From: Microbacterium hominis
GTDB taxonomy: Bacteria; Actinomycetota; Actinomycetes; Actinomycetales; Microbacteriaceae
Length of the DNA: 64,000 nucleotides
Reading direction: 5' to 3'
NCBI RefSeq assembly: GCF_013282805.1
Contig: NZ_CP054038.1
Location: 1,488,001-1,552,000 of the forward strand
The stretch's first letter is position 1; each line of letters starts with the position of its first letter. The translations under genes and the position numbers were made by a program. Under the pieces are notes generated by a model that worked only from the letters and a program-made list of their open reading frames with translations, was not told where the DNA came from and did not search any database. This document shows positions 26,428 to 35,228 of the stretch, in pieces.

Positions 26428-26799
26428 ATGGCGACCCAGACCATCACCATCGACACGATCCGCGACGCCATCGCCGACAACCAGATCGTCCTCCTCGACT
26501 TCTGGGCGGAATGGTGCGGGCCGTGCCGTCAGTTCGCACCCGTGTTCGAGAAGGCCTCCGAGGCCAACGCGGACATCGTCTTCGGCAAGATCGACACCGA
26601 GGCCGAGCGCGAACTGGCGTCGGGCTTCCGCATCACGTCGATTCCGACGCTCATGGCGTTCCGCGACGGGATCCTCGTGTTCTCGCAGCCCGGCGCGCTG
26701 CCGGCGCCGGCACTCGACCAGGTGATCACCGCGGTGCGCGACCTCGACATGGACGACGTCCGCCGCCAGATCGCGGAGCAGTCGGCAGCCACCTCGTAG
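26428..26799 (+). CDS. Thioredoxin-like protein
   Basis: 123 residues with canonical active site FWAEWCGPCRQF (Cys30, Cys33) and cis-proline segment ITSIPTLMAF. No signal peptide, so it is cytosolic. The ribosome binding site GAGAAGGGGG suits ATG 26428. Its place after the rhodanese gene under a CsoR/CstR-like operator suggests that it reduces persulfides in that response; this is inference. Confidence 0.92.
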   Translation: MATQTITIDTIRDAIADNQIVLLDFWAEWCGPCRQFAPVFEKASEANADIVFGKIDTEAERELASGFRITSIPTLMAFRDGILVFSQPGALPAPALDQVITAVRDLDMDDVRRQIAEQSAATS

Positions 26800-26811
26800 C
26801 CGCAGGCGCGG

Positions 26812-27069
26812 CTAGGGCTTCGCGGCGGGCGCGGGCTCTGACGCTCCGGCGCCCGTGCGCCGGCCGATGACCAGCCACGCGAGCGGTCCGGCGACGGGCA
26901 CGAAGATCGCGAGCAGGGTCCACCCCAGCGCCGGCACCGGGGTCAGCGCGCGGGCGCTCCGCGCGATCGAGACGAGCGAGAGCACCGCCAGCGCAAGGGC
27001 GAGCACCGCGACGCCGGACCACACGAGGTCGTACGCCGCGGGGATGAGGGGATTCGCCGCGTCTGCCAT
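26812..27069 (-). CDS. PLDc_N-type small membrane protein
   Basis: 85 residues, two TM helices (about 15-36 and 45-66). The second, [23 protein letters not shown], is the phospholipase D-nuclease N-terminal (PLDc_N) pattern found in small actinobacterial membrane proteins. No catalytic domain follows. TATCGT lies 6 nt before ATG 27069. Convergent with the thioredoxin gene. Function unknown. Confidence 0.82.
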   Translation of the reverse strand: MADAANPLIPAAYDLVWSGVAVLALALAVLSLVSIARSARALTPVPALGWTLLAIFVPVAGPLAWLVIGRRTGAGASEPAPAAKP

Positions 27070-27075
27070 GCCGCC

Positions 27076-27081
27076 ACGATA
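27076..27081 (-). promoter_or_regulatory. -10 hexamer TATCGT of the PLDc_N gene (leaderless)
   Basis: TATCGT on the minus strand ends 6 nt before ATG 27069. Confidence 0.5.
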
Positions 27082-27204
27082 GCGGGCAATCCGATCCGAG
27101 CTCCGTGCCGAAGTACCGGTATGCGCCGCCTCCACGGCGCTGTCGGCCCCGAACCGGGTCCGTCTGCGACAGAGCCCGCCGGGCTCCTGACCTCGGAGGA
27201 ACCC

Positions 27205-27882
27205 ATGCACAACCGCACGAAGCACGTCCGCACCACGCACATCACCGGCGGTCTCGCCGTCTTCGCGATCTCGATGCTGGCCCTGGCCGGCTGCACGTCC
27301 GCATCGACCTCCGGCACCGCGGACGACGCCGCCGAGCCGACCACTGAGTCGAGCGCTCCGGCGACCGACGACACCATGGACCCCGCCGCGGGCCTCGTCG
27401 GCCCGGGATGCGCCGACTACGCCGAGGCCGTGCCCGACGGCGCGGGATCGGTCGCCGGCATGGCGATGGACCCGGTGGCCACCGCGGCATCCAACAACCC
27501 CCTCCTGACCACGCTCACCGCGGCCGTGAGCGGGCAGCTCAACCCGGACGTCGATCTGGTCGACACGCTCAACAGCGACGAGTTCACGGTGTTCGCGCCG
27601 ACCGATGACGCGTTCGCGAAGATCGACGCGGCGACGATCGAGACGCTGCAGACCGACGCCGAGCTGCTCACCACGATCCTCACGTATCACGTGGTCCCCG
27701 GCCAGATCGAGCCGTCCGACATCGTCGGGATGCACACGACCGTGCAGGGCGCCGATGTCGAGGTGACCGGCAGCGGCGACGAGCTCATGGTCGGCGATGC
27801 CGCTGTGATCTGCGGTGGCGTGCAGACCGCCAACGCCACGGTCTACCTCATCGACACGGTGCTGATGCCGCCGGCCTCCTGA
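27205..27882 (+). CDS. Fasciclin-domain lipoprotein (MPT70/MPT83-like)
   Basis: 225 residues. The signal peptide ends in lipobox LALAGC. An acidic Thr/Ala-rich linker follows, then one fasciclin (FAS1) domain (about 85-223) with [16 protein letters not shown] and [15 protein letters not shown] before ATG 27205 decides the start; the upstream open frame from 27121 lacks the signal peptide. Mycobacterial relatives are abundant secreted antigens under an ECF sigma factor. The adjacent molybdo-enzyme gene is 98 bp downstream after a terminator. Confidence 0.9.
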   Translation: MHNRTKHVRTTHITGGLAVFAISMLALAGCTSASTSGTADDAAEPTTESSAPATDDTMDPAAGLVGPGCADYAEAVPDGAGSVAGMAMDPVATAASNNPLLTTLTAAVSGQLNPDVDLVDTLNSDEFTVFAPTDDAFAKIDAATIETLQTDAELLTTILTYHVVPGQIEPSDIVGMHTTVQGADVEVTGSGDELMVGDAAVICGGVQTANATVYLIDTVLMPPAS

Positions 27883-27900
27883 GCCGGACCGCACCCGGGC

Positions 27901-27933
27901 GGCCGTCGGAGCGGGAGGGATGCTCCGGCGGCC
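27901..27933 (+). terminator. Terminator after the fasciclin gene
   Basis: A 12-bp stem (GGCCGTCGGAGC with GCTCCGGCGGCC, one G-T wobble) and 9-nt loop, 18 nt after the stop. Confidence 0.7.
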
Positions 27934-27980
27934 GCCGCCGTGAAGACGACCGGCCATGCCGGGGGAGAGAGGAGTCGGCC

Positions 27981-29543
27981 ATGTCCGATTCGGGAAAACG
28001 CGCCCGCATCGCCTGGGCGGCGCTCGCCGGCATCGTCGGCGCGGGAGTGCTTCTGGCCGTGAGCGAGCTGATCGCCCTGATCGTCGCGCGTCGAGCCAGC
28101 CCGATCCTCGCCGTCGGCTCGTTCGTCGTCGATGTCGTGCCCCAGCCGCTCAAGGAGTTCGCGATCGCCGCGTTCGGCTCGGCCGACAAGATCGTGCTGC
28201 TGGCCGGGCTCGCGCTCGCGGCGCTGTGCGGCGCCGGGCTGGCCGGAGTGGTCGAGGAGCGCCGGCGCTTCGCGGGAGGTGCGCTCATGCTGCTGGGCGC
28301 GGGCCTGGCGACCGCGGCGGTCGTGACGCGGGCGGGGGCCGGGGCGCTCGACGCGCTGGCACCGGTCGCGGGCGGCGCGGCCGGTGCGGCGACCGTCGTG
28401 CTCCTCGTCGACCGCCTCCACCGGTGGCGGGCCGCCGCCGGCGACGACGGCACGCAGGGCGATGTGCGGATGCACCGCCGATCGTTCCTCGCCATGACCG
28501 CCGTCGCGGCGGCGGGAGCGCTCGTCGTCGGCATCGGCGCGCGCGCCGTGAACATCGCGACCTCCTCGGTCTCGGCGCTGCGCGATGCGCTGCGCCTCCC
28601 GGCCCCGCGCACGAGCATCGCGGTCCCCGCCGAGGCGGAGCTCGGCATCCCCGGCCTGAGTCCCGTCGTCACACCCAACGCCGATTTCTACCGCGTCGAC
28701 ACGGCGCTGACCGTGCCGACCGTCGACCCCGCCCAGTGGCGCCTGGTGATCGACGGGATGGTCGAGCGGCGCGTCGAGCTGACGTTCGACGATCTCCTGG
28801 CGCGCGGCCTGGACGAGTACGCGATCACCCTCACCTGCGTGTCGAACGAGGTGGGCGGCGACTTGGTCGGAAACGCGGTGTGGCTGGGTGTGCCGGTGCG
28901 CGACCTGCTGCGGCTGGCGGGTCCGGCCGAGGGCGCCGACATGGTGCTCTCCCGCAGCGTCGACGGCTTCACCGCCAGCACACCGCTGGCGTCGCTGGTC
29001 GACGACGGCCTCGACGCGATCCTCGCGGTCGGCATGAACGGCGAGCCGCTTCCGCCCGAGCACGGCTTCCCGGTGCGCATGGTGGTGCCCGGGCTCTACG
29101 GGTACGTCTCGGCGACGAAGTGGCTGACCGCCCTCACCGTCACGACCTTCGCCGACGACGAGGCGTACTGGACACCGCGCGGATACAGCGCGCGGGCGCC
29201 GATCAAGTTCTCATCGCGCGTGGACACGCCCAAGCCGGGCACCCCGGTACGCGCGGGGCGCGTGCCGATCGCCGGCGTGGCGTGGGCGCAGACGGTGGGG
29301 ATCGAACGGGTCGAGGTGCGCATCGACGACGGGCCGTGGCGCGAGGCGACCCTGGCTGCCGCCATCGGCGTCGACACCTGGGTGCAGTGGCACCTGGAAT
29401 GGGATGCCACGCCCGGCCCGCACTACGTCACGGTGCGCGCGGTCGACCGCAGCGGTGCCGTGCAGATCGAGGAGCCGGCGCCGATCGCGCCCGACGGGTC
29501 GAGCGGCTGGCAGCGCACCCTCGTGACGGTGACCGGGGGATGA
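27981..29543 (+). CDS. Membrane molybdopterin-dependent oxidoreductase (sulfite-oxidase fold)
   Basis: 520 residues. Four N-terminal TM helices (about 9-36, 63-82, 90-108, 113-133) are followed by an internal twin-arginine-like sequence RRSFLAMTAV near 170-180, then the Mo-cofactor domain. Cys286 in LTLTCVSNEVGG is the expected Mo ligand. A dimerisation-type C-terminal domain (about 400-515) completes the sulfite-oxidase-like architecture. The catalytic domain is probably extracytoplasmic; the substrate is unknown. GAGAGGAG precedes the ATG. Confidence 0.9.
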   Translation: MSDSGKRARIAWAALAGIVGAGVLLAVSELIALIVARRASPILAVGSFVVDVVPQPLKEFAIAAFGSADKIVLLAGLALAALCGAGLAGVVEERRRFAGGALMLLGAGLATAAVVTRAGAGALDALAPVAGGAAGAATVVLLVDRLHRWRAAAGDDGTQGDVRMHRRSFLAMTAVAAAGALVVGIGARAVNIATSSVSALRDALRLPAPRTSIAVPAEAELGIPGLSPVVTPNADFYRVDTALTVPTVDPAQWRLVIDGMVERRVELTFDDLLARGLDEYAITLTCVSNEVGGDLVGNAVWLGVPVRDLLRLAGPAEGADMVLSRSVDGFTASTPLASLVDDGLDAILAVGMNGEPLPPEHGFPVRMVVPGLYGYVSATKWLTALTVTTFADDEAYWTPRGYSARAPIKFSSRVDTPKPGTPVRAGRVPIAGVAWAQTVGIERVEVRIDDGPWREATLAAAIGVDTWVQWHLEWDATPGPHYVTVRAVDRSGAVQIEEPAPIAPDGSSGWQRTLVTVTGG

Positions 29544-29566
29544 CCCGCGCTGCGTCCGGACGCGAT

Positions 29567-29572
29567 TACGAT
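29567..29572 (+). promoter_or_regulatory. -10 hexamer TACGAT of the Cys-rich peptide gene (leaderless)
   Basis: TACGAT ends 7 nt before ATG 29580. Confidence 0.5.
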
Positions 29573-29579
29573 GGAGTCC

Positions 29580-29699
29580 ATGTCGACTTCGCAGACCACC
29601 CCCTCCCTCCAGCCCATCGCCGACGAGAAGAACCTCCTCGTCTCCACCGACGACGCCGCCGGCTCGTGCTGCGGCGGCGGATGCTGCTCGACCGAGTAA
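29580..29699 (+). CDS. 39-residue Cys-rich peptide (CCGGGCC tail), unannotated small ORF
   Basis: ATG to TAA, 39 residues: a polar N-terminus (MSTSQTTPSLQPIADEKN), a short acidic middle, and a tail reading SCCGGGCCSTE with four cysteines in seven residues. There is no signal peptide or TM segment. Support comes from a well-placed -10, a clean fit in the gap between two genes, and the unusual CCxxxCC motif, which could bind metal or accept a modification. It follows the molybdo-enzyme by 36 bp and has its own promoter. I recognise no family. Confidence 0.65.
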   Translation: MSTSQTTPSLQPIADEKNLLVSTDDAAGSCCGGGCCSTE

Positions 29700-29723
29700 T
29701 CCGCCGGAGCATCGGCCGTCCGC

Positions 29724-30578
29724 ATGCCCGAGTCGCCTGAGGTCCAGGCGCTCATCGCGGCGCTCGGGCCGGTGCTGACCGGTCGCACGATCGCCGCGAT
29801 CGACCTCGTGGAGGCCCGCGCGTACAAGACGCGCGGGCGTCCGGTCGCGGGCATCGTGGGCGCCCGCGTGACCGGTCTCGGCCGCTTCGGCAAGCATCTC
29901 GACGTCGAGACCGACCGCGGCAGCCTCGTCGTCTCATTCGGCCGCGCCGGCTGGGCCTACCCGCGCGCGGCCGGAGACGCCGATGCCACGCTCGCCGCAT
30001 CGGACGCGGACGGCGACGATCCGCCGGTGATCGCCACCATCGTCTTCGACGACGACTCCACGCTCGACCTCACCGATGCCGCCGACTGGCTGTCGCTCGG
30101 ACTGTCGTGGGTCGATCTGCCGATCGAGGTCGCCGCGATCGCGGCCCTCGGGCCCGACCCGCTCGGCCCCACCTTCACGCGCGAGGACTTCGCGCGCGCG
30201 CTCGGCGCACGCCGGAAGCAGCTGAAGGCCCTGCTCCAGGAGCAGGAGAGCCTCGCCGGCATCGGCAACGCCTACTCCGACGAGATCCTCCACGCCGCGA
30301 AGATCTCGCCGCGCACGCATGCCGCCGCACTCGACGACCTCGAGCGCGAGCGGCTCTTCCAGGCCGTCCGGTCGGTGCTCACCGACGCGGTGGCCGCGAG
30401 GACCGGCATCGGGTCCGCGGAGCTGAAGGCGGCGAAGGTCGCCGCCATGCGCGTGCACGGCCGCACCGGCGAGGCATGCCCGGTGTGCGGTGCGACGGTG
30501 CTCGATGTGCCGGGAACGAAGGGCGGCGCGCAGTACTGCCCCACGTGCCAGACCGCGGGCGTGCCGCTCGAGGGCTGA
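29724..30578 (+). CDS. Formamidopyrimidine-DNA glycosylase / Nei family protein
   Basis: 284 residues. The essential N-terminal Pro2-Glu3 is present (MPESPEV), with Lys57 in GRFGKHLDV and the helix-two-turn-helix QESLAGIGNAYSDEIL. The C-terminal zinc finger has two Cys pairs (CPVCG and YCPTC). It excises oxidised bases with AP-lyase activity. The divergent N-terminus (SPEV rather than LPEV) leaves Fpg versus Nei specificity open. Convergent with the MFS gene. Confidence 0.92.
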   Translation: MPESPEVQALIAALGPVLTGRTIAAIDLVEARAYKTRGRPVAGIVGARVTGLGRFGKHLDVETDRGSLVVSFGRAGWAYPRAAGDADATLAASDADGDDPPVIATIVFDDDSTLDLTDAADWLSLGLSWVDLPIEVAAIAALGPDPLGPTFTREDFARALGARRKQLKALLQEQESLAGIGNAYSDEILHAAKISPRTHAAALDDLERERLFQAVRSVLTDAVAARTGIGSAELKAAKVAAMRVHGRTGEACPVCGATVLDVPGTKGGAQYCPTCQTAGVPLEG

Positions 30579-30593
30579 CGCCCGCGGCCGGTG

Positions 30594-32120
30594 TCAGTGG
30601 CCGACCGGAGCGGCGCCCTGCGGGACGTCGGCCGGCTTGCGGATGAAGAACGCCCCCACGATGAGCGGCAGCGAGATGACCGCGGCCAGCGTGAAGGCCG
30701 CACGCGCACCCGCCGCTCCGGCGATGATCTCGTCGGCGCCCGATGCGGCGACGGACGCCGACACCCCGGAGAACACCGTGATCAGCAGCGCGATGCCGGC
30801 CGCCCCGGCGACCTGCTGCGCCGTGCCCACCACAGCCGAGCCGTACGAGTAGAACTTCGGCTCCAGCGAGGCCAGCGAGGCCGTGAACAGGGGCGTGAAC
30901 GACAGCGCGAGACCGAGCGAGAGCGCCGTCTGGGCGAGGGCGATCGTGATGACCGAGGTGTTCTGGTCGAAGGTCGTGAACACCCACAGCAGCGCGCTGG
31001 CGATGATCGAGCCGGGGACCAGCAGCACGCGCGTGCCCCATCGGTCGTAGATGCGGCCGATGAACGGACCGGCGAAGCCCATCACCAGTGCGCCGGGGAG
31101 CACGACGAGCCCGGTCTCGAGCGCCGACACCTGCAGCACGGTCTGCATGTACAGCGGCACGACGGTGATCGCGCCGAAGAAGGCCATGGACAGAACGAAC
31201 ATCTGGCCCATCGCGAGGGAGAAGTTCGCCGAGCGGAACACGCGCAGATCCAGCAGCGCGTCGTCGACCTTCTGGAGCACGAGCTGGCGCCACACGAACA
31301 GCGTGAGCGCGACGACCGCGACCGACAGCGACACGATGAGCGCCACCGTGGAGGCTGCGCCCGCAGCCGCGGCCTCCGAGCCGGCGGTGCTGTGCGCCGT
31401 CGCGCCGCCGATCTGGCTGAGTCCGTAGACGAGTCCGCCGAAGCCGAGCGCCGACAGGATCACCGACAGGACGTCGATCGGGGCGCGGGTGGTCTCGCCG
31501 AGGTTGTGGATCCAGCGGGCGCCCACCGCGAGGGCGATGACGGCGATGGGCAGCACCACCGCGAAGATGGAGCGCCAGCCGACGGCATCCAGCAGGAAGC
31601 CCGACATCGTCGGGCCGATCGCGGGGGCGAGGGAGATGACCACCGACACGCGCCCCATCATGCGGCCGCGGGCGTGCGGCGGCACGATCGTCATGAGCGT
31701 GGTCATCAGCAGCGGCATCATGATGGCCGTGCCCGACGCCTGCACGACGCGGGCGACCAGCAGCATCGGGAAGCCCGGCGCGAGCAGCGCGATGAGCGTT
31801 CCGAACGAGAACAGGCTCATCGCCGCGACGAACATCGTGCGGGTCGTGAACCGACGCAGCAGGAAGCCGGTGATCGGGATGATCACGGCCATCGTGAGCA
31901 TGAACGCCGTCGTCAGCCACTGGGCGGCCAGCGCCGTGATGCCGAGGTCGGTGATGAGGTGGGGGATCGCCACGCCCATCGTCGTCTCGTTGAGGATCGC
32001 GACGAACGCGGCCGCCAGGAGCAGCCAGATGACGCGGCTCTGCTCGGAGGTGAGCAGGGGTCCGGTGGATGCGGGAACGCGCACGTTCCCGGTCGCCGGC
32101 GTCGTCTCGGTGGTGGACAT
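30594..32120 (-). CDS. MFS drug exporter, DHA2 (14-TM) family
   Basis: 508 residues, about 14 TM helices. Family motifs include the motif A-like loop LLRRFTTRTMF, ARVVQASGTAIMMPLLMTT (motif C region) and LAPAIGPTMSGFLLD. Proton-driven multidrug export is the family role; the substrate is unknown. ATG 32120 (MSTTETTPATG) has an AGGAGAC ribosome binding site; the much longer open frame upstream is antisense to the ABC gene. Divergent from that exporter, so the two may form one efflux locus. Confidence 0.9.
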   Translation of the reverse strand: MSTTETTPATGNVRVPASTGPLLTSEQSRVIWLLLAAAFVAILNETTMGVAIPHLITDLGITALAAQWLTTAFMLTMAVIIPITGFLLRRFTTRTMFVAAMSLFSFGTLIALLAPGFPMLLVARVVQASGTAIMMPLLMTTLMTIVPPHARGRMMGRVSVVISLAPAIGPTMSGFLLDAVGWRSIFAVVLPIAVIALAVGARWIHNLGETTRAPIDVLSVILSALGFGGLVYGLSQIGGATAHSTAGSEAAAAGAASTVALIVSLSVAVVALTLFVWRQLVLQKVDDALLDLRVFRSANFSLAMGQMFVLSMAFFGAITVVPLYMQTVLQVSALETGLVVLPGALVMGFAGPFIGRIYDRWGTRVLLVPGSIIASALLWVFTTFDQNTSVITIALAQTALSLGLALSFTPLFTASLASLEPKFYSYGSAVVGTAQQVAGAAGIALLITVFSGVSASVAASGADEIIAGAAGARAAFTLAAVISLPLIVGAFFIRKPADVPQGAAPVGH

Positions 32121-32278
32121 GGGTCTCCTCGATGGGGGCGCGGCGGGAACGTCGAAAGCGCCACCCGAGGATGGCAAGCCTTCAGGATAACCGCCGCATG
32201 CGACACTCCATTCCCCATCCCGGCGACGGATGCGGCGGCCGCGCGCGGGCTCCGCATCCGGGTGCCTCCGCGCGGAAC

Positions 32279-32284
32279 TAGGCT
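32279..32284 (+). promoter_or_regulatory. -10 hexamer TAGGCT of the ABC exporter gene
   Basis: TAGGCT ends 7 nt before ATG 32292 and trims a very long open frame to its real start. Confidence 0.5.
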
Positions 32285-32291
32285 TTCGGAG

Positions 32292-34265
32292 ATGAGCATG
32301 GGCATGCGGGGCGGCGGGGGAGGGCATCCCGGCTTCCGGCCTGTCGACTCCGTGGCGCAGCGCAAGCAGAACGCGCAGGCGCCGAAGATCCCGGATCTGC
32401 GCCGGCGGGTGGTGGCTCTGTTCCGCCCCTACACCGGGCGCATCGCCGTCACCGGGCTTCTCGTCATCGCGGGCGCGGCGATCGCCGTGCTCCCGCCCCT
32501 GATCGTCCAGGCGATCTTCGACGATGCGCTCTTCCCGCTCGACGGCGGCCCGCCGGATCTCGGCCTCCTCGCGCGCCTGGTGGGGCTCACGGTGCTGCTC
32601 TACCTGCTCTCCGCGGTGCTGGGGGTGGCCCAGACGTGGCTCACCTCGACGGTCGGCAACCGGGTCACCGGCGACCTGCGCGTGCGGCTGTTCGACCATC
32701 TGCAGGCGATGGAGCTCGGCTTCTTCACGCGCACGAAGACGGGAGTCATCCAGTCGCGGCTGCAGAACGACGTCGGCGGCGTCTCCGGTGTGCTCACCAA
32801 CACCGTCACCAGCATCCTGGGCAACACCGTGACCGTCGTGGCCTCGCTCATCGCGATGATCATCATCGACTGGCGGCTCACGCTCATCGCGGTCGCGATG
32901 ATGCCGATCCTCGTCTTCGTGCAGCGCCGCGTCGGCCAGGTGCGCGCCCGCATCGCGGGTGAGACCCAGGAGTCGCTGTCGGAGCTCACCGCCATCACGC
33001 AGGAGACACTGAGCGTGTCCGGCATCCTGCTGTCGAAGTCCTTCAACCGGCAGCGCACCGAATCGGAGCGCTACGGGGCCGAGAACGTCAACCAGGTGCG
33101 ACTCCAGGTGCGCCGCGCCATGAGCGGCCAGGGCTTCTTCGCGGTGGTTCAGGTCATCATGGCGAGCGTCCCGGCCGTGATCTACCTGGTGTCGGGCTAT
33201 CTGATCACCGGCGGGACCGACATGATCACCGCCGGCACGATCGTCGCGTTCACGACCGTCCAGGCGCGCCTGCTCATGCCGCTCATGGGGCTCATGCGCG
33301 TCGCACTCGACGTGCAGACCTCCGCCGCCCTGTTCGCCCGCATCTTCGAGTACCTGGACCTCGAGCCCGCGATCGCCGACGCGCCCGACGCGATTCCCGT
33401 CTCCCGCGCACCCGGCCCGCTCGGGCGCATCGAGTTCCGCGACGTCGTCTTCCGGTACCCGGATGCCGCGCCCGACTCGCGCCCGACCCTCGACGGCATC
33501 TCGTTCGCGGCGGAGCCCGGCCAGCATGTGGCGTTCGTCGGACCCTCGGGCGCCGGGAAGACCACGGTGCTCTACCTCACGCCGAGGCTGTACGAGGCCG
33601 GCGCCGGACAGGTGCTGTTCGCAGGGGCCGACGTGCGCGCGCTCACGCAGGAGTCGGTGATCGACGAGGTCGGGATCGTCTCGCAGGAGACGTACCTGTT
33701 CCACGCGACGATCCGCGAGAACCTGCGCTACGCGAAGCCGGACGCCACCGACGCCGAGATCGAGCGGGCGTGCGCCGCCGCCAACATCCACCACGTGATC
33801 AGCGGCTTCGAGAAGGGCTACGACACCGTCGTGGGCGAGCGCGGCTACCGCCTGTCCGGCGGCGAGAAGCAGCGCATCGCGATCGCGCGCGTGCTGCTGA
33901 AGGATCCGCCCGTGCTGCTGCTCGACGAGGCGACCTCGGCCCTCGACACGGTGTCGGAGCGGGTGGTCCAGGATGCGCTCGACACCGCCGCACGCGGGCG
34001 CACGACCCTCACCATCGCGCACCGGCTCTCGACCGTGCGCTCGGCCGATGTGATCCACGTGGTCGAGGCGGGGCGGATCGTGGAGACCGGCACCCACGCC
34101 GAGCTGCTGGCCGGCGGCGGACTCTATGCCGACCTCGCCGCCGAGCAGCTCGCCGCGTCGCGCGTGCTGGAAGCGGAGCAGACGGCCGAGGCCGAGCAGT
34201 CCGCTGCGGCGGGGCAGACGACAGTCACGGGAACCGCGCCCGAACGGGCGCCTGTGGAGCGGTGA
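32292..34265 (+). CDS. ABC exporter, fused TMD-NBD half-transporter
   Basis: 657 residues. A Gly-rich N-terminus precedes six TM helices (about 55-330, including NRVTGDLRVRLFDHLQAMEL) and a nucleotide-binding domain with Walker A GPSGAGKTTV, Q-loop VSQETYLFH, signature YRLSGGEKQR, Walker B VLLLDEATSALD and H-loop IAHRLS. The Ala/Glu/Thr-rich tail is probably disordered. It works as a homodimer or heterodimer; no partner is adjacent. Substrate unknown, lipid or drug. Confidence 0.93.
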   Translation: MSMGMRGGGGGHPGFRPVDSVAQRKQNAQAPKIPDLRRRVVALFRPYTGRIAVTGLLVIAGAAIAVLPPLIVQAIFDDALFPLDGGPPDLGLLARLVGLTVLLYLLSAVLGVAQTWLTSTVGNRVTGDLRVRLFDHLQAMELGFFTRTKTGVIQSRLQNDVGGVSGVLTNTVTSILGNTVTVVASLIAMIIIDWRLTLIAVAMMPILVFVQRRVGQVRARIAGETQESLSELTAITQETLSVSGILLSKSFNRQRTESERYGAENVNQVRLQVRRAMSGQGFFAVVQVIMASVPAVIYLVSGYLITGGTDMITAGTIVAFTTVQARLLMPLMGLMRVALDVQTSAALFARIFEYLDLEPAIADAPDAIPVSRAPGPLGRIEFRDVVFRYPDAAPDSRPTLDGISFAAEPGQHVAFVGPSGAGKTTVLYLTPRLYEAGAGQVLFAGADVRALTQESVIDEVGIVSQETYLFHATIRENLRYAKPDATDAEIERACAAANIHHVISGFEKGYDTVVGERGYRLSGGEKQRIAIARVLLKDPPVLLLDEATSALDTVSERVVQDALDTAARGRTTLTIAHRLSTVRSADVIHVVEAGRIVETGTHAELLAGGGLYADLAAEQLAASRVLEAEQTAEAEQSAAAGQTTVTGTAPERAPVER

Positions 34266-34274
34266 GCTCCGCCG

Positions 34275-35228
34275 TCACCACGGCGCGGCGGCTGCGGCGA
34301 TCCCTCCGGCCCCGGCGGCGCCGTCGCGATCGAGCAGGCGGCGCACGAACGCTCCCAGGATCCGGCGGTACTCGTCGTCGCTGTGCGAGCGGGCGATCGC
34401 GATGAGGGGCGGCACGTCCATGTCGAGGATCAGCCGCACGCGGGCGGCGGCCGCGGCCGGGCGGGCGGCGGCATCCAGCACCGCCAGACCGCCCTCGAGC
34501 GCCTCGAGGTAGTCGCGCAGCACGGGAAGCTCCGCCTTGCGCTGCGTGATCGAGCTGCCGTCCGCCCGCTCGCGCCACTCGACCACGACCTCGGGCACGA
34601 CGTCGAAGGCGCGGGCGTGCGCGTACATCTGCTGGGCGACGACCTGATCCTCGTACGCCTTCCCGACGGGGAAGCTCAGGCCCGCCCGGCGCCACAGGTC
34701 GATGCGGCTGACCTTCGACCAGGCGACGATGTTGCCCGACGCCTCCGGGTGGGTCTCGAGCGTCGCACCGATGCGGGAGGGGCGGGTGGATGCCGCGACC
34801 CACGGCTGCACCGTGCCGGGCGTGTATCCGCCCGAGGCATCGGGACGCAGGCGCACGTACGCGCCGACGGCGAAGTCGCTCCCGCTGCGCGTCACGGTGC
34901 CCGTGAGCACCTCCAGTGCGCGCGGGGTGAGCCGGTCATCGGCGTCGAGGAAGCCGACCAGCGGCGTCTCGACGAGGTCGAGCGCCGTGTTGCGGGCCGC
35001 GCCGAGACCCGACCGGCGCTCGAGATGCACGACGCGGAAGCGCGGATCGGCGGCCGCGGCGGCGTCGAAGATGTCGCCGGTGCCGTCGGTCGAGGCGTCG
35101 TCGACGAGGATCGCCCGCCACGCCGTGAGAGTCTGGGCGCGCAGCGAGTCCAGAGCGTCCTGCGCATACGGGGCGATGTCGAATCCCGGCACGATGACCG
35201 TGACGAGGGGGGACGAGGGCGCGCTCAC
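34275..35228 (-). CDS. Family 2 glycosyltransferase
   Basis: 317 residues, GT-A fold. The nucleotide-sugar site VTVIVPGFDIAPY is followed by VDDASTDGTGDIF and the metal-binding DxD motif VGFLDADDRL. The C-terminal region has no clear TM segment. It probably adds sugars to a cell-wall polymer or glycolipid. GTG 35228 overlaps the cysteine desulfurase stop (GTGA), placing it at the end of the nad operon, an odd partner functionally. Confidence 0.9.
   Translation of the reverse strand: MSAPSSPLVTVIVPGFDIAPYAQDALDSLRAQTLTAWRAILVDDASTDGTGDIFDAAAAADPRFRVVHLERRSGLGAARNTALDLVETPLVGFLDADDRLTPRALEVLTGTVTRSGSDFAVGAYVRLRPDASGGYTPGTVQPWVAASTRPSRIGATLETHPEASGNIVAWSKVSRIDLWRRAGLSFPVGKAYEDQVVAQQMYAHARAFDVVPEVVVEWRERADGSSITQRKAELPVLRDYLEALEGGLAVLDAAARPAAAAARVRLILDMDVPPLIAIARSHSDDEYRRILGAFVRRLLDRDGAAGAGGIAAAAAPW

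Noticed and set aside
27121..27204. Upstream start at 27121 for the fasciclin lipoprotein
   Set aside because: ATG 27205 has an AGGA ribosome binding site and begins exactly at the signal peptide; the extension would bury it.
30591..32291. Long N-terminal extension of the ABC exporter in the same frame
   Set aside because: It is antisense to the MFS gene and lacks protein character; the -10 at 32279 sets the start at 32292.
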